Shown: piece after piece, positions 42,611 to 51,971 of the stretch
Layout of the letters: the number at the start of each line of letters is the position of its first letter
How positions within the stretch are numbered: the first letter of the stretch is position 1
From: Bacteroidales bacterium
Lineage (GTDB): Bacteria > Bacteroidota > Bacteroidia > Bacteroidales > JAIOZK01
Assembly: GCA_021740625.1 (NCBI GenBank)
Contig: JAIOZK010000003.1
Coordinates: 62,001 to 126,000 of the forward strand
Length of the DNA: 64,000 bases
Reading direction: 5' to 3'
Program-made: the position numbers and the translations under genes
Notes under the pieces: model-generated
What the model was told of the DNA's origin: nothing
The model's input: the letters and a program-made list of their open reading frames with translations, nothing else
Database searches by the model: none

Positions 42611-43066
42611 ATGAAAGTTTACAGCAAACTATTTGTTCTGATCCTGGCGATGACACCCCTAAGGATGACTATCGCACAAGACTACAAGGCGGATGATATC
42701 CTCGGCACATGGATGAATGAAGACAAAGATGCGCATATAGAGATCTTTAAAGAGGACGGAATGTATTTTGGCAAAATAGTATGGCTGAAGGACCCGATTG
42801 ACGAAGAAACCGGCAAACCCAAGGTTGATGAGGAGAATCCGGATGAAGCCCTGCAGGATCGGCCCATCATGGGTTTGGTTTTGCTTAAAAATTTTGAATT
42901 TGAGGGAGGTGACGAATGGGAAGACGGAAGTATTTACGATCCCAAGAATGGCAAAACCTATTCATGCTACATGGAACTGAAAGGCATGGATAAGTTGAAA
43001 ATCAGGGGTTATGTGGGGATTTCCCTGCTTGGCAGGACAACCTATTGGACGAGGGTGGATGAATAA
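42611..43066 (+). CDS. DUF2147 family secreted protein
   Basis: A 151-residue protein with signal peptide (LFVLILAMTPLRMTIAQ). The DUF2147 domain follows: DDILGTWMNEDKDAHIEIF, YFGKIVWLKDP, GLVLLKNFEFEG, GSIYDPKNGKTYSC, LKIRGYVGISLLGRTTYW. It is probably a periplasmic lipocalin-like beta-barrel that binds a small ligand; the exact role is unknown. Its place inside the efflux operon, between the adaptor and the ATPases, suggests an accessory role with the exported compound, but this could also be a passenger gene. Confidence 0.88.
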   Translation: MKVYSKLFVLILAMTPLRMTIAQDYKADDILGTWMNEDKDAHIEIFKEDGMYFGKIVWLKDPIDEETGKPKVDEENPDEALQDRPIMGLVLLKNFEFEGGDEWEDGSIYDPKNGKTYSCYMELKGMDKLKIRGYVGISLLGRTTYWTRVDE

Positions 43067-43090
43067 TTAACAATTAATAATTAATAATTC

Positions 43091-43996
43091 ATGATTAGGG
43101 CAGAGAATCTAACGAAATATTACGGGAAAACCAGGGGCGTCGAAGACATCAGTTTTTCGGTGGATGATGGAGAAATATTCGGCCTGATCGGTCCGGATGG
43201 TGCCGGGAAAACAAGCTTATTCCGCATGCTGACCACATTGCTGAAACCCGATAAGGGAAAAGCCACTGTTGGAGAACTTGATGTGGTAAAAGATTACAAA
43301 AAGATCAGGAAGAAAATTGGTTACATGCCCGGCCGTTTTTCTCTGTACCAGGATCTCTCGGTTGAGGAAAACCTGGCCTTTTATGCCAGGATCTTCAATA
43401 CCACCATCCAGGAGAACTATCACCTCGTTAAAGATATTTACCAGCAAATCGAGCCTTTCAGGAAACGCCTGGCCGGGAATCTTTCTGGCGGCATGAAGCA
43501 AAAACTGGCGCTTTCCTGTGCACTTATCCACAGTCCGGAATACCTTTTCCTGGATGAGCCTACTACCGGTGTTGACGCAGTTTCCAGACAAGAATTCTGG
43601 GATATGCTGGAAAACCTGCAACAAAAGGGAATTACCATCATGGTGTCGACACCCTACATGGATGAGGCAAGTCTTTGCGATCGCGTTGCCCTCATACAAA
43701 AGGGAAGCATTTTTAATATCAACCGTCCTGAAGGGATCATCAGTGATTTTGGCCGGGATTTATACGCGCTCAGAAGCCGGGATATGTTTGAACTGAACAA
43801 AGATCTGAAAAACTATAAGAATACGCATTCGGCTTTCCGCTTTGGTGAAAGCATTCATTTTACTGCCGAAAACATCAGCGGTGAGCCTGAAAGCCTGAGA
43901 AACTATCTGATTGAAAAGGGACATGAAGATTTGAAACTCGAAAAGACCGAGGCAGGAATTGAGGATTGTTTCATGGACCAGATGACAGCAAAATAA
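43091..43996 (+). CDS. ABC exporter ATPase 1 (YbhF N-half-like)
   Basis: A 301-residue ATP-binding subunit. Walker A is GPDGAGKT (34-41), with Asp in place of the common Asn as in YbhF. Signature NLSGGMKQKLALS, Walker B YLFLDEPTTGVD, switch STPYMDEASLCDR. In YbhF two such domains are fused in one chain of nearly 600 residues. Here they are separate genes, the second starting directly after this stop. It should power the exporter formed with the two downstream permeases. Confidence 0.92.
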   Translation: MIRAENLTKYYGKTRGVEDISFSVDDGEIFGLIGPDGAGKTSLFRMLTTLLKPDKGKATVGELDVVKDYKKIRKKIGYMPGRFSLYQDLSVEENLAFYARIFNTTIQENYHLVKDIYQQIEPFRKRLAGNLSGGMKQKLALSCALIHSPEYLFLDEPTTGVDAVSRQEFWDMLENLQQKGITIMVSTPYMDEASLCDRVALIQKGSIFNINRPEGIISDFGRDLYALRSRDMFELNKDLKNYKNTHSAFRFGESIHFTAENISGEPESLRNYLIEKGHEDLKLEKTEAGIEDCFMDQMTAK

Positions 43997-44734
43997 ATGA
44001 GGAATTACACTGAAAATATCATAGAAGCTGAAAACCTGGTGAAGAAATTCGGGGATTTCACTGCCAATGACCGCTTGAACTTCCAGGTGAAGAAAGGAGA
44101 GATCTTTGGATTCCTGGGTGCAAATGGTGCCGGAAAAACCACAGCCATCAAAATACTTTGCGGTTTGTGGCTCCCAACATCCGGTAATATAAAGGTCGCA
44201 GGTTTTGATGTTTACAAACAAAGGGAAAAGATCAAAAGGAATATCGGTTATATGAGTCAGAAATTCTCCCTGTATGAGGATTTAACGGTCAAGGAGAATT
44301 TCAGGTTTTACGGCGGGATATACAGGATGAGATCCGGGGATATCCGCGAGAAAACCGGTTTTTTTCTGAAAAAGCTTGATCTTGAGAAATCGGGCGATAC
44401 CGTATTAAGTTCAATACCCCTGGGCTGGAAACAAAAACTTGCTTTTTCCATTGCCATCATGCACGATCCAAAGATCGTGTTCCTGGATGAACCCACAGGT
44501 GGCGTTGACCCTGTTACACGCAGGCAATTCTGGGATATGATCTATGAAACCGCCCACAATGGCATTACGGTTTTTGTGACCACCCACTACATGGATGAAG
44601 CGGAATACTGCGACCGGGTTTCCATTATGGTAGACGGAAAGATAGAAGCCCTGGATACACCTGGAAATTTAAAAGAAAAATTCAGGGTGGAAAGTATGAA
44701 TGAAGTATTCATTAAACTGGCAAGAAAGAAATGA
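43997..44734 (+). CDS. ABC exporter ATPase 2 (YbhF C-half-like)
   Basis: A 245-residue ATP-binding subunit that starts immediately after the stop of ATPase 1. Walker A is GANGAGKTT, Walker B IVFLDEPTGGVD, switch TTHYMDEAEYCDRVS. The signature is degenerate: LSSIPLGWKQKLAF instead of LSGGQ, which is also normal for the second half of YbhF. The domain is complete although short. It overlaps the first permease gene by 4 bp (ATGA), implying coupled expression. It presumably forms a heterodimer with ATPase 1. Confidence 0.92.
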   Translation: MRNYTENIIEAENLVKKFGDFTANDRLNFQVKKGEIFGFLGANGAGKTTAIKILCGLWLPTSGNIKVAGFDVYKQREKIKRNIGYMSQKFSLYEDLTVKENFRFYGGIYRMRSGDIREKTGFFLKKLDLEKSGDTVLSSIPLGWKQKLAFSIAIMHDPKIVFLDEPTGGVDPVTRRQFWDMIYETAHNGITVFVTTHYMDEAEYCDRVSIMVDGKIEALDTPGNLKEKFRVESMNEVFIKLARKK

Positions 44735-45837
44735 AAAGATTCTGGTCATTCGTCATCAAGGAGTTTTATCATATTTTCCGCGACCGGAAAACATTGCTCA
44801 TACTGTTTGGGTTGCCTGTCACACTGATCCTGATTTTCGGTTATGTGATAAGATCTGAGATCAAGGATGCAAACATTGCCATTTATGATCCCTCCAAAGA
44901 CGAGATCACAAAAGATATCAGCAACAAGTTGCTGGCATCTGACTATTTTAACCTTGTTGAGAATGTACAGAACATTCAGGAGATTGATGATATTTTCAAA
45001 AAAGGAGTTGTCAGGGAGATTATTGTATTTGAGTCTGATTTTGCCAGAAAACTTGAACAGAACGGAGAGGCCTCGATTCAATTGATTGCCGATGCCTCGG
45101 ATGCCAATACTGCCAACCTGGTGGTAAACTATACCCGGGCCATCATTTTCGACTACATGAACGAACTGAACCGCAACAACCCGAATCCCTTGCAGATCCT
45201 TGCCGAACCCAGGATGGTTTACAATGAAGAGATGAAAGGTGCCTACATGTTCGTACCCGGCACCATGGCACTCATCCTGATGTTGGTTTCCGCCCTGATG
45301 ACTTCCATATCCATCGTAAGAGAAAAGGAAATGGGCACCATGGAAGTATTGCTGGTCTCTCCCTTGAAACCGGCCCAGATCATTCTTGGAAAAGTTACCC
45401 CCTATGTTACACTTTCGCTGATCAATGCGGTCACCATCATTTTGCTCGGTTATTTTGTATTCGGGGTACCCATCCATGGAAGTGTCTTTTTGTTACTTGC
45501 CGAATGCATGCTGTTCATTTTGCTTGCATTGTCGCTAGGCTTGCTGATCTCCACTTTGACCAGTTCACAACGGGCAGCCATGTTCATTTCCCTGTTCTCA
45601 CTGATGCTGCCGACCATTTTGTTATCAGGATTTATTTTCCCGGTTGAAAATATGCCGGAAATATTACAATGGCTCAGTGTTATCGTACCCCCGAAATATT
45701 TTATCATCATCATTAAAGATATTATGCTGAAAGGTGTGGGTATGTCTTTTGTTTGGAAAGAAACCCTGGTATTGATCGGCATGACCACCATTTTCATATT
45801 GTTAAGCATCAGGAAATTTAAAATCAGGCTGGATTGA
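44731..45837 (+). CDS. ABC-2 exporter permease 1 (YbhS-like)
   Basis: A 368-residue membrane protein. One N-terminal transmembrane helix (TLLILFGLPVTLILIFGYVI) is followed by a periplasmic domain of about 130 residues. A C-terminal bundle of five helices then follows, with the coupling motif SIVREKEMGTMEVLLVSPLK typical of the YbhS/YbhR family. Near the end are FSLMLPTILLSGFIFPVENMP and YFIIIIKDIMLKG, characteristic of this exporter group. It forms a heterodimeric channel with the next gene product, 1 bp downstream. The substrate of the export system is probably a hydrophobic or toxic compound; none is indicated by the sequence. Confidence 0.92.
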   Translation: MKRFWSFVIKEFYHIFRDRKTLLILFGLPVTLILIFGYVIRSEIKDANIAIYDPSKDEITKDISNKLLASDYFNLVENVQNIQEIDDIFKKGVVREIIVFESDFARKLEQNGEASIQLIADASDANTANLVVNYTRAIIFDYMNELNRNNPNPLQILAEPRMVYNEEMKGAYMFVPGTMALILMLVSALMTSISIVREKEMGTMEVLLVSPLKPAQIILGKVTPYVTLSLINAVTIILLGYFVFGVPIHGSVFLLLAECMLFILLALSLGLLISTLTSSQRAAMFISLFSLMLPTILLSGFIFPVENMPEILQWLSVIVPPKYFIIIIKDIMLKGVGMSFVWKETLVLIGMTTIFILLSIRKFKIRLD

Positions 45838-45838
45838 T

Positions 45839-46957
45839 ATGCGGACCATCTTATTCATATTGCAGAAGGAATTTATACAGATCTTCAGGAACAAGACCAT
45901 GCTGCCGATCATTTTCATCATGCCACTGGTTCAGATGCTTGTGCTGGTATACACGGCAACCCTGGAAATGAAAAATATCGAAGTAGTGGTTGTCGATCGG
46001 GATCTTTCCCAAACATCACGCGAACTTACAGCCAAATTCGATGGTTCGGAGTTTTTTATTATACGGGGAAGTACATTTGATCTGAAGGAAGCCGAAGATA
46101 TGTTGCGAGAGAACAAGGCGGATCTCATCATCAACATCCCGGATGATTTTGAGCGGCAATTGTTCCGGGAGGGAAATGTGAAAGTGCAATTGCAGATCAA
46201 TGCCATCAATGCCACGGCAGCAGGATTGACCAATGCCTATGCCACCTCCATCATTGCCGACTTCAACCGGCACATCATCACCGAAAGCATCAATATGGTC
46301 AAACCTGTACAAATGAAGAAAATAAATGTTGCTTCTTCTTTCTGGTATAACCCCGAGCTCAACTATAAGATTTATATGTTGCCGGGCATCCTGGTGATCC
46401 TGGTCACCATCATCGGGATGTTTTTAACGGCCCTCAACCTGGTACGGGAAAAAGAAATGGGAACCATTGAGCAGATCAACGTTACACCCATCAAAAAATA
46501 TCAGTTCATTGCCGGCAAACTCATTCCTTTCTGGATCATCGCCCTTTTCGAACTGGCTTTTGGGTTGACCATAGGCAAAGTAATTTTTGACATTCCCATG
46601 GAAGGTAATCTGCTTGTATTGTTTGCCTTTGCAGCCATCTACCTGCTGGCCATGCTGGGATTGGGCTTATTTATTTCTACCTTTTCCAGCACACAGCAAC
46701 AGGTCATGTTCATTGCCTTCTTTTTCTTTCTCACCTTCGTGATGATGAGCGGGATCTTCACCCCGGTGGAAAGCATGCCCGAATGGGCGCAGAAAGTGAA
46801 TGTGGTGAATCCTTTTGCATATTTCATCAAGGTAAACCGCATGAATCTTCTGAAAGGCTCCGGCTTCTGGGACTTCAGGCAGGAATTCCTGGCGCTGGGT
46901 ATATATGCCATTGCGGCATTGAGCCTGGCGGTCTGGAAATACAGGAAGGTAGTGTAA
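45839..46957 (+). CDS. ABC-2 exporter permease 2 (YbhR-like)
   Basis: A 372-residue paralogue of the permease upstream. It has an N-terminal helix (TMLPIIFIMPLVQMLVLVYTA), a periplasmic domain with DLSQTSRELTAKFDGS, then a helical bundle with LVREKEMGTIEQINVTPIKK and SGIFTPVESMPEWAQ. The order ATPase, ATPase, permease, permease after TolC and adaptor genes makes a complete tripartite exporter. It ends the operon, with no strong terminator but an inverted repeat of a common intergenic element just beyond. Confidence 0.92.
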   Translation: MRTILFILQKEFIQIFRNKTMLPIIFIMPLVQMLVLVYTATLEMKNIEVVVVDRDLSQTSRELTAKFDGSEFFIIRGSTFDLKEAEDMLRENKADLIINIPDDFERQLFREGNVKVQLQINAINATAAGLTNAYATSIIADFNRHIITESINMVKPVQMKKINVASSFWYNPELNYKIYMLPGILVILVTIIGMFLTALNLVREKEMGTIEQINVTPIKKYQFIAGKLIPFWIIALFELAFGLTIGKVIFDIPMEGNLLVLFAFAAIYLLAMLGLGLFISTFSSTQQQVMFIAFFFFLTFVMMSGIFTPVESMPEWAQKVNVVNPFAYFIKVNRMNLLKGSGFWDFRQEFLALGIYAIAALSLAVWKYRKVV

Positions 46958-46958
46958 T

Positions 46959-47132
46959 CCACGAATGCACGAATAATATTTTACGATCTATTGTCTGGTG
47001 AGACATAATGATAAACAGGCTTCAGAAATATTCATACCTCCGATATAAACAGACTATCATACCTATCTATCAGTCTGCCAGTATACGAATACACCAATAT
47101 ACCTCCATAACCTCTTATTCGTGCATTCGTGG
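46959..47132. repeat. Inverted pair of the ATTCGTGCATTCGTGG intergenic element
   Basis: The copy at 46959-46974 is inverted relative to that at 47117-47132, bracketing a 142-bp AT-rich spacer between convergent genes. A third copy lies at 39661-39676. The pair could fold as a hairpin in transcripts from either side. Confidence 0.8.
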
Positions 47133-47139
47133 CAATTCT

Positions 47140-48606
47140 TTACTCATCCAAAAAGCGTTTCTCCTCTTCTTCATAGCCAAAGCTGAAACGCATCAGGCCC
47201 ATGCAATAAGAAACCAGGGGGTCTTCATCCTTAAAGACCGAAGTAAGATCGCGGAAAGCAAAACCTACTTCCCAGCTTGTATTTTCATTGTTAAATGGCC
47301 TGAAGGTAGCTCCGAAAGGAAGTCCCCAGCCAAATTGTCCACCAGAAATGAATCCGAGTGAAAGCTGTACCCATTTGGCTGGATCATAGCGGGTTCCCAG
47401 TCCGAAGACAGGATCCCTGTATGCACCGGCAACACCTGATTCGATGGCATAATAGAAATCCGCTCCGGCTTCCCATTGCTCGTCGATGCGATAGCTTGCG
47501 CCTGCCCGAAGGTTTGTAGGCAATGATATTTTGAGCTCATTGAGTCCTTCCCATTCACCGACATTGGTATTGTCAGAAATTACATCGCCGGCTTCACTGA
47601 AAATATTATAACTCGAAAGCCCTGCTGAGCGGATGATATCAACATCGGGATCGTGTCCTTTATAAACATTTGCATCCCATTTGATGGTACCGATGTCATT
47701 CACGGCAATGGCAAATTTCAGCTTATTCTGCATCAGGAATGTAAGGCCCAGGTCGAAACCGAACCCGCTACCTGCTGTCTTCAATCCATCACCGGTCAGC
47801 TCTGAAGGAGTTTTGTTATCACCGTAATCCACTTTATAAAAGGGAGACAGAGCCTGGTAGCCTTCGGCTGAATTCTCGGAATCAATATCAACATATACAT
47901 TGCCGTAGCCCTGCAGGTATTTAAAAGCAACTCCTCCAAAGAGTTTGAAATTTTCGTTGTCTACGATGGTTCTCCCGTATCCGAGCACGTATTCGTTGTA
48001 CCAGAGATGTTCAAGATGAGAAGGATAATACAGTTGGGAGGAGGATTCAGGATTGATGGCTTCTCCGTAGACACCTTCTTCATCTTCTTTTTTCTCAAAA
48101 TAGGTATCGTCATTATAACCCAGGAACAGGAACCTGGAAGCAGTCTCGTTTAATATGCTGTTCCATACCAGACGGGATCGGATGGCAAAGGCAATCCCAC
48201 CAATCTTTTCATCCTGGTAGGAAATCCCAAACAGCATGACAGATGCATGGCCCAGCAATCTTGCATCTGTGAATTTGTCAACGGCTTCCATTCTGTCTGC
48301 CGGGTTGGTGGCATAATCTTCGAATTTTTTTGACTCACCGCCAAACAGATCCTTATTAACCTGTTCTTTGGTCAGAGGCTCTGAATACACCATGCTTCCC
48401 ACCTCAGCAAAACCGAGGTTCCAGCTATGTAAATTTCTTTTCCAGCCCAGGTTGGCAGGGTTGATGCCCAGGCACTGGTAATCGGTTGCGGCTGTTACAG
48501 AATATGCAGAACCGCTTTGGGTGAATGCGCTATATTCAAGTTGTGAATATGACTGACTTGCTGCAAGAAATATCATTGCAGCAATCAAAAATGTGAATCT
48601 TTTCAT
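47140..48606 (-). CDS. DUF5723-like outer membrane barrel protein
   Basis: A 488-residue protein with signal peptide MKRFTFLIAAMIFLAASQSYS. The mature part is a long barrel-type domain: GSAYSVTAATDYQCLGINPANLGW at the start (the usual opening of FadL/PorV-like or DUF5723 proteins), strands such as ARLLGHASVMLFGISYQDEKIGG, KLFGGVAFKYLQGYGNVYVD and FGFDLGLTFLMQNKLKFAIAV, and a C-terminal strand LMRFSFGYEEEEKRF. It probably forms an outer-membrane barrel, perhaps binding hydrophobic ligands or serving type IX cargo. It is divergent from the TPR gene and has a well-matched promoter upstream. Confidence 0.75.
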   Translation of the reverse strand: MKRFTFLIAAMIFLAASQSYSQLEYSAFTQSGSAYSVTAATDYQCLGINPANLGWKRNLHSWNLGFAEVGSMVYSEPLTKEQVNKDLFGGESKKFEDYATNPADRMEAVDKFTDARLLGHASVMLFGISYQDEKIGGIAFAIRSRLVWNSILNETASRFLFLGYNDDTYFEKKEDEEGVYGEAINPESSSQLYYPSHLEHLWYNEYVLGYGRTIVDNENFKLFGGVAFKYLQGYGNVYVDIDSENSAEGYQALSPFYKVDYGDNKTPSELTGDGLKTAGSGFGFDLGLTFLMQNKLKFAIAVNDIGTIKWDANVYKGHDPDVDIIRSAGLSSYNIFSEAGDVISDNTNVGEWEGLNELKISLPTNLRAGASYRIDEQWEAGADFYYAIESGVAGAYRDPVFGLGTRYDPAKWVQLSLGFISGGQFGWGLPFGATFRPFNNENTSWEVGFAFRDLTSVFKDEDPLVSYCMGLMRFSFGYEEEEKRFLDE

Positions 48607-48633
48607 AAGGATTAAGTTTTGGTTGAATCATTT

Positions 48634-48665
48634 CAAAAATATAAAATAAATGCTCGTATGGCAAA
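48634..48665 (-). promoter_or_regulatory. Bacteroidota promoter for the DUF5723-like gene
   Basis: Read leftward, TTTG (48665-48662) and TATTTTTG (48641-48634) lie 20 bp apart, a full match to the consensus. The ATG at 48606 is 28 bp further on. Confidence 0.7.
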
Positions 48666-48805
48666 TTAAATTATTGTAACAGCACCGGTATAGTCCATTA
48701 TCTGTGCTGGTATTTGGAATATTCATTAATATTTAACAATCTGACTCATTGAATTTTAATGAAAATGTTATATTTTAGCTTAAGGTAAATTTCAAAACCA
48801 GTCTT

Positions 48806-49867
48806 ATGAAAAAAATTATACTGTCCGTATTGTTGCTTTTTCCTGCAGTGTTTCTTTGCGCACAGTCAGGAGAAAATGATCCCGCTGATTCTCTTCGGCA
48901 AGGGAATGATCAGCAGGCAGAAATCAATTACAACAAGAGTATTGAGTTTTATCAAATGGCTCTTCTGGATTCCGCCATGCGAAGGCTGAACACTGCTCTG
49001 ATGCTTAATCCGGATTTTTATCAGGCATCTTACAACCGGGGACAGATCAGGTTCGAGCTGGAAGATTATCCGGGTGCCCTCGAAGATTATAATCATGCCC
49101 TGGATTTGAAAAAAACAGACAAGGCATTTTTTGGAAGAGGGCTTGCACGTTTTAAGTTGGGAAATTATAAGGGGGCCATAGAAGATTTTTCTGAAGCTTT
49201 GAAGATCAATCCTAATCTGGCACAGGCCTATTATTACCGGGGCGGAGCCAATTTCAAGCTGAATGAGTATCAACATGCCAGAGATGACTATACCCGTGCG
49301 ATAAGCATTAAAAACAATTATGCTCATGCTTATAATGACAGGGGTAGTGCAAACTGGAAAATTGGAAAGCTTGAAGAAGCAAAAGAAGACTTTTATAAAG
49401 CCACCATGAACGACCCCTCCTTTGCTTTTGCATTTAACAATCTCGGCGGTATAAAAAAAGAACTACTCGATTATGAAGGAGCCGTTACGGATTTTACTGC
49501 TGCGGTGAAGATTGACCCGGAGTATTACATTGCATATAATAACCGGGGTACGGCGCTGTTTGAACTCGGTGAGTACCAAAAAGCAATAGATGATTATACC
49601 AGGGCACTTGAAATCAATCCGGAGTATATCCCAGCCTTTGTAAACAGAGGCAATGCCTGGTATAAAATGGAAGCATACTACAATGCCATTGCCGATTATG
49701 ATGAAGCCCTGAAACTTGATCCCGAAGATGGAAGTATATATTTGAACCGGGGGATATCAAAAGAGATGCTCCGGGAAGATGATGAAGCCTGCGAGGACTG
49801 GCAAAAAGCTTTTTCTCTTGGTATCGAACAGGCGGAAGAATATTTAGAAACATGTAAAAATGATTGA
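48806..49867 (+). CDS. Secreted TPR repeat protein
   Basis: A 353-residue protein with signal peptide IILSVLLLFPAVFLCAQ. Eight or so 34-residue tetratricopeptide repeats fill the rest, with the typical W-LG-Y-A-P spacing and consensus such as GNYKGAIEDFSEALKINPNL, YYRGGANFKLNEYQHARDDY, NNRGTALFELGEYQKAIDDY, NRGNAWYKMEAYYNAIADY. It should be a periplasmic protein-interaction scaffold. It directly precedes the OmpA/PD40 gene, whose own N-terminal region has TPR-like helices, so the two may act together at the outer membrane. Confidence 0.9.
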   Translation: MKKIILSVLLLFPAVFLCAQSGENDPADSLRQGNDQQAEINYNKSIEFYQMALLDSAMRRLNTALMLNPDFYQASYNRGQIRFELEDYPGALEDYNHALDLKKTDKAFFGRGLARFKLGNYKGAIEDFSEALKINPNLAQAYYYRGGANFKLNEYQHARDDYTRAISIKNNYAHAYNDRGSANWKIGKLEEAKEDFYKATMNDPSFAFAFNNLGGIKKELLDYEGAVTDFTAAVKIDPEYYIAYNNRGTALFELGEYQKAIDDYTRALEINPEYIPAFVNRGNAWYKMEAYYNAIADYDEALKLDPEDGSIYLNRGISKEMLREDDEACEDWQKAFSLGIEQAEEYLETCKND

Positions 49868-49868
49868 T

Positions 49869-51947
49869 ATGAAAACAAAGATATTATCTTGCCTTGTTTT
49901 GTTTTTTGCAATGATCTCATGCATCCAGGCCCAGAAAAATGTTGAATTTGACAAGGACAACTTCCCGGATGATCAGAAAAAAACCGTCAAGGAGATGATC
50001 GATCGCATTGATGACGGCATAGATCTGCTGGAAGAAGAGCCGCCGCATTATGCAGAGGCGCTTGAACTCTTTCTTGTTGCCAATGATTTTAATCCCAACA
50101 ATGCCATGCTGAATTATAACATCGGCAAATGCTATCTGCATACCATTCAAAAAGCAAAGTCGATCCCTTACCTGGAACATGCGCTCAAACTGGATCCCAA
50201 TGTTGCCGCCAATCTCAAATACCTGCTGGCCATGGGATACCATTATAATTATGAATTTGATAAAGCAATTGACTTTTATACCAAATACAAACACTCCCTG
50301 ACTCCTTTTGAACTAACTGAATATGGAGCAGCGGTTGAAAAGCAGATCGAAGAATGCCAGGCAGGCAAAGAACTGCTGCGCAATCCGATCAGGGTGTTTA
50401 TCGATAACCTGGGCAATGCAGTCAATACCAAGTTTGATGAATATACCCCTGTTATCAATGCAGATGAAACCATTTTGATGTTCACCTCCACAAGGGATAA
50501 TACCACAGGTGGAGACATCGATTCGGATTATAATACCTATTATGAGGATATTTACATCACGGAGAAAGATGGTGAGGTATGGAGACAAGCCGTGAATCCA
50601 GGCAAACCATTGAATGAAAAATCCCATGATGCAGTGGTCGGCCTTTCTTCCGACGCCCAATACGTTTTGATTTACAAAGGGGAAAAGAATGGTGGAGATA
50701 TTTACATATGCTGGAAAGAAGAGGGTGAATGGCAAAATCCTGATGATCTCCCCAAGGAAATAAACACGGACTATCACGAAACTTCTGCAACTTTTTCACC
50801 GGATATGAAAACACTTTATTTTGTGAGCGATAAGGAAGGCGGATACGGCGGAAGTGATATTTATTATGCGAGGGTTGAAGAAAACTCAAAACCCGGGAAG
50901 TTTAAATTCGAAGATGCCATCAACATGGGATCCGCTATCAACACCCCATTTGATGAAGAGGGGGTGTTCATGCAGGCTGATGGGAGGACACTCTATTTCA
51001 GTTCAAAGGGACATAAAAACATGGGTGGTTATGATATCTTCAAAACAGTTTATTCCAACGGAACATGGTCAGAACCTGAAAACATCGGATATCCGGTGAA
51101 TACACCTGACGATGATGTTTTCTTTTCGGTAAACCTCACCGGGAAGCATGGATACTATTCATCTTTCGACGAACATAGTTTTGGTGGCAGGGATTTATAT
51201 ATGGTTACTTTCCTGGGGCCCGAAAAGCCGGTAATGCATCAGTCGGATTATGAATTGCTGGCATTTGAGGAAAAACCCCAAAAAGAAACCATGCTGGAAG
51301 AAGAAGTTGAATTGAAAGAATTTGCCCTGGTGATGATCAGGGGAAAGATCATGGACCAGTTAACCCATAGCCCGCTGGGTGTGATGGTTGAGATCATCGA
51401 CAATCAGACAAACCAGTTGATTGCCAGTTTTATTTCAAACGAACAAACAGGAGAATACCTCGTTTCCCTGCCTTCGGGAAAAAGTTACGGCCTTGCGGTA
51501 AAAGCGAAAGAATATCTTTTTCACTCGGAAAATTTCGATATTCCGCCAACAACCGAAGTCAAGGAGATGTATAAGGATATTTACCTGAAAAAGGTTGAGG
51601 TGGGCAGCAAGATCATTCTGAAAAATATCTTTTTTGAGTTTAATAAATCAAACCTGCGGCCGGAATCCATCCCGGAACTCGAAAGACTGGTTAAGCTGCT
51701 GAATGATGTGCCCACACTGAAAATTGAAATCTCTGGTCATACCGACAATGTAGGCTCTCAGCTTTACAACCAGGAATTATCAGAAAAGCGGGCCAAAGCG
51801 GTTGTGGATTATCTGTTGGACAAAGGTATCGATGAAGACCGCCTGACTTATAAAGGATACGGATTCTCTCAGCCCATTGCAGGTAATGACACAGAAGAGG
51901 GCAGGGCGATGAACAGAAGAACGGAATTCAAGGTGATCAGCAAATAG
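49869..51947 (+). CDS. PorE-like TPR/PD40/OmpA outer membrane protein
   Basis: About 692 residues from the ATG at 49869, one base past the stop of the TPR gene. Signal peptide ILSCLVLFFAMISCIQAQ. In order: TPR-like helices (40-160), WD40-like PD40 repeats (about 200-450; ETSATFSPDMKTLYFVSDKEGGYGGSDIYYA, written here as motif ends only: ETSATFSPD, SDKEGGYGGSDIYY, DEEGVFMQADGRTLYFSSKG), a carboxypeptidase-regulatory-like domain (about 485-570) and a C-terminal OmpA domain (SGHTDNVGSQLYNQELSEKR, then RLTYKGYG). This is the layout of PorE, a type IX secretion component that binds peptidoglycan, though relatives outside T9SS exist. Confidence 0.88.
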   Translation: MKTKILSCLVLFFAMISCIQAQKNVEFDKDNFPDDQKKTVKEMIDRIDDGIDLLEEEPPHYAEALELFLVANDFNPNNAMLNYNIGKCYLHTIQKAKSIPYLEHALKLDPNVAANLKYLLAMGYHYNYEFDKAIDFYTKYKHSLTPFELTEYGAAVEKQIEECQAGKELLRNPIRVFIDNLGNAVNTKFDEYTPVINADETILMFTSTRDNTTGGDIDSDYNTYYEDIYITEKDGEVWRQAVNPGKPLNEKSHDAVVGLSSDAQYVLIYKGEKNGGDIYICWKEEGEWQNPDDLPKEINTDYHETSATFSPDMKTLYFVSDKEGGYGGSDIYYARVEENSKPGKFKFEDAINMGSAINTPFDEEGVFMQADGRTLYFSSKGHKNMGGYDIFKTVYSNGTWSEPENIGYPVNTPDDDVFFSVNLTGKHGYYSSFDEHSFGGRDLYMVTFLGPEKPVMHQSDYELLAFEEKPQKETMLEEEVELKEFALVMIRGKIMDQLTHSPLGVMVEIIDNQTNQLIASFISNEQTGEYLVSLPSGKSYGLAVKAKEYLFHSENFDIPPTTEVKEMYKDIYLKKVEVGSKIILKNIFFEFNKSNLRPESIPELERLVKLLNDVPTLKIEISGHTDNVGSQLYNQELSEKRAKAVVDYLLDKGIDEDRLTYKGYGFSQPIAGNDTEEGRAMNRRTEFKVISK

Positions 51948-51971
51948 TTCATTTATAAACCGGGTCTTCTT

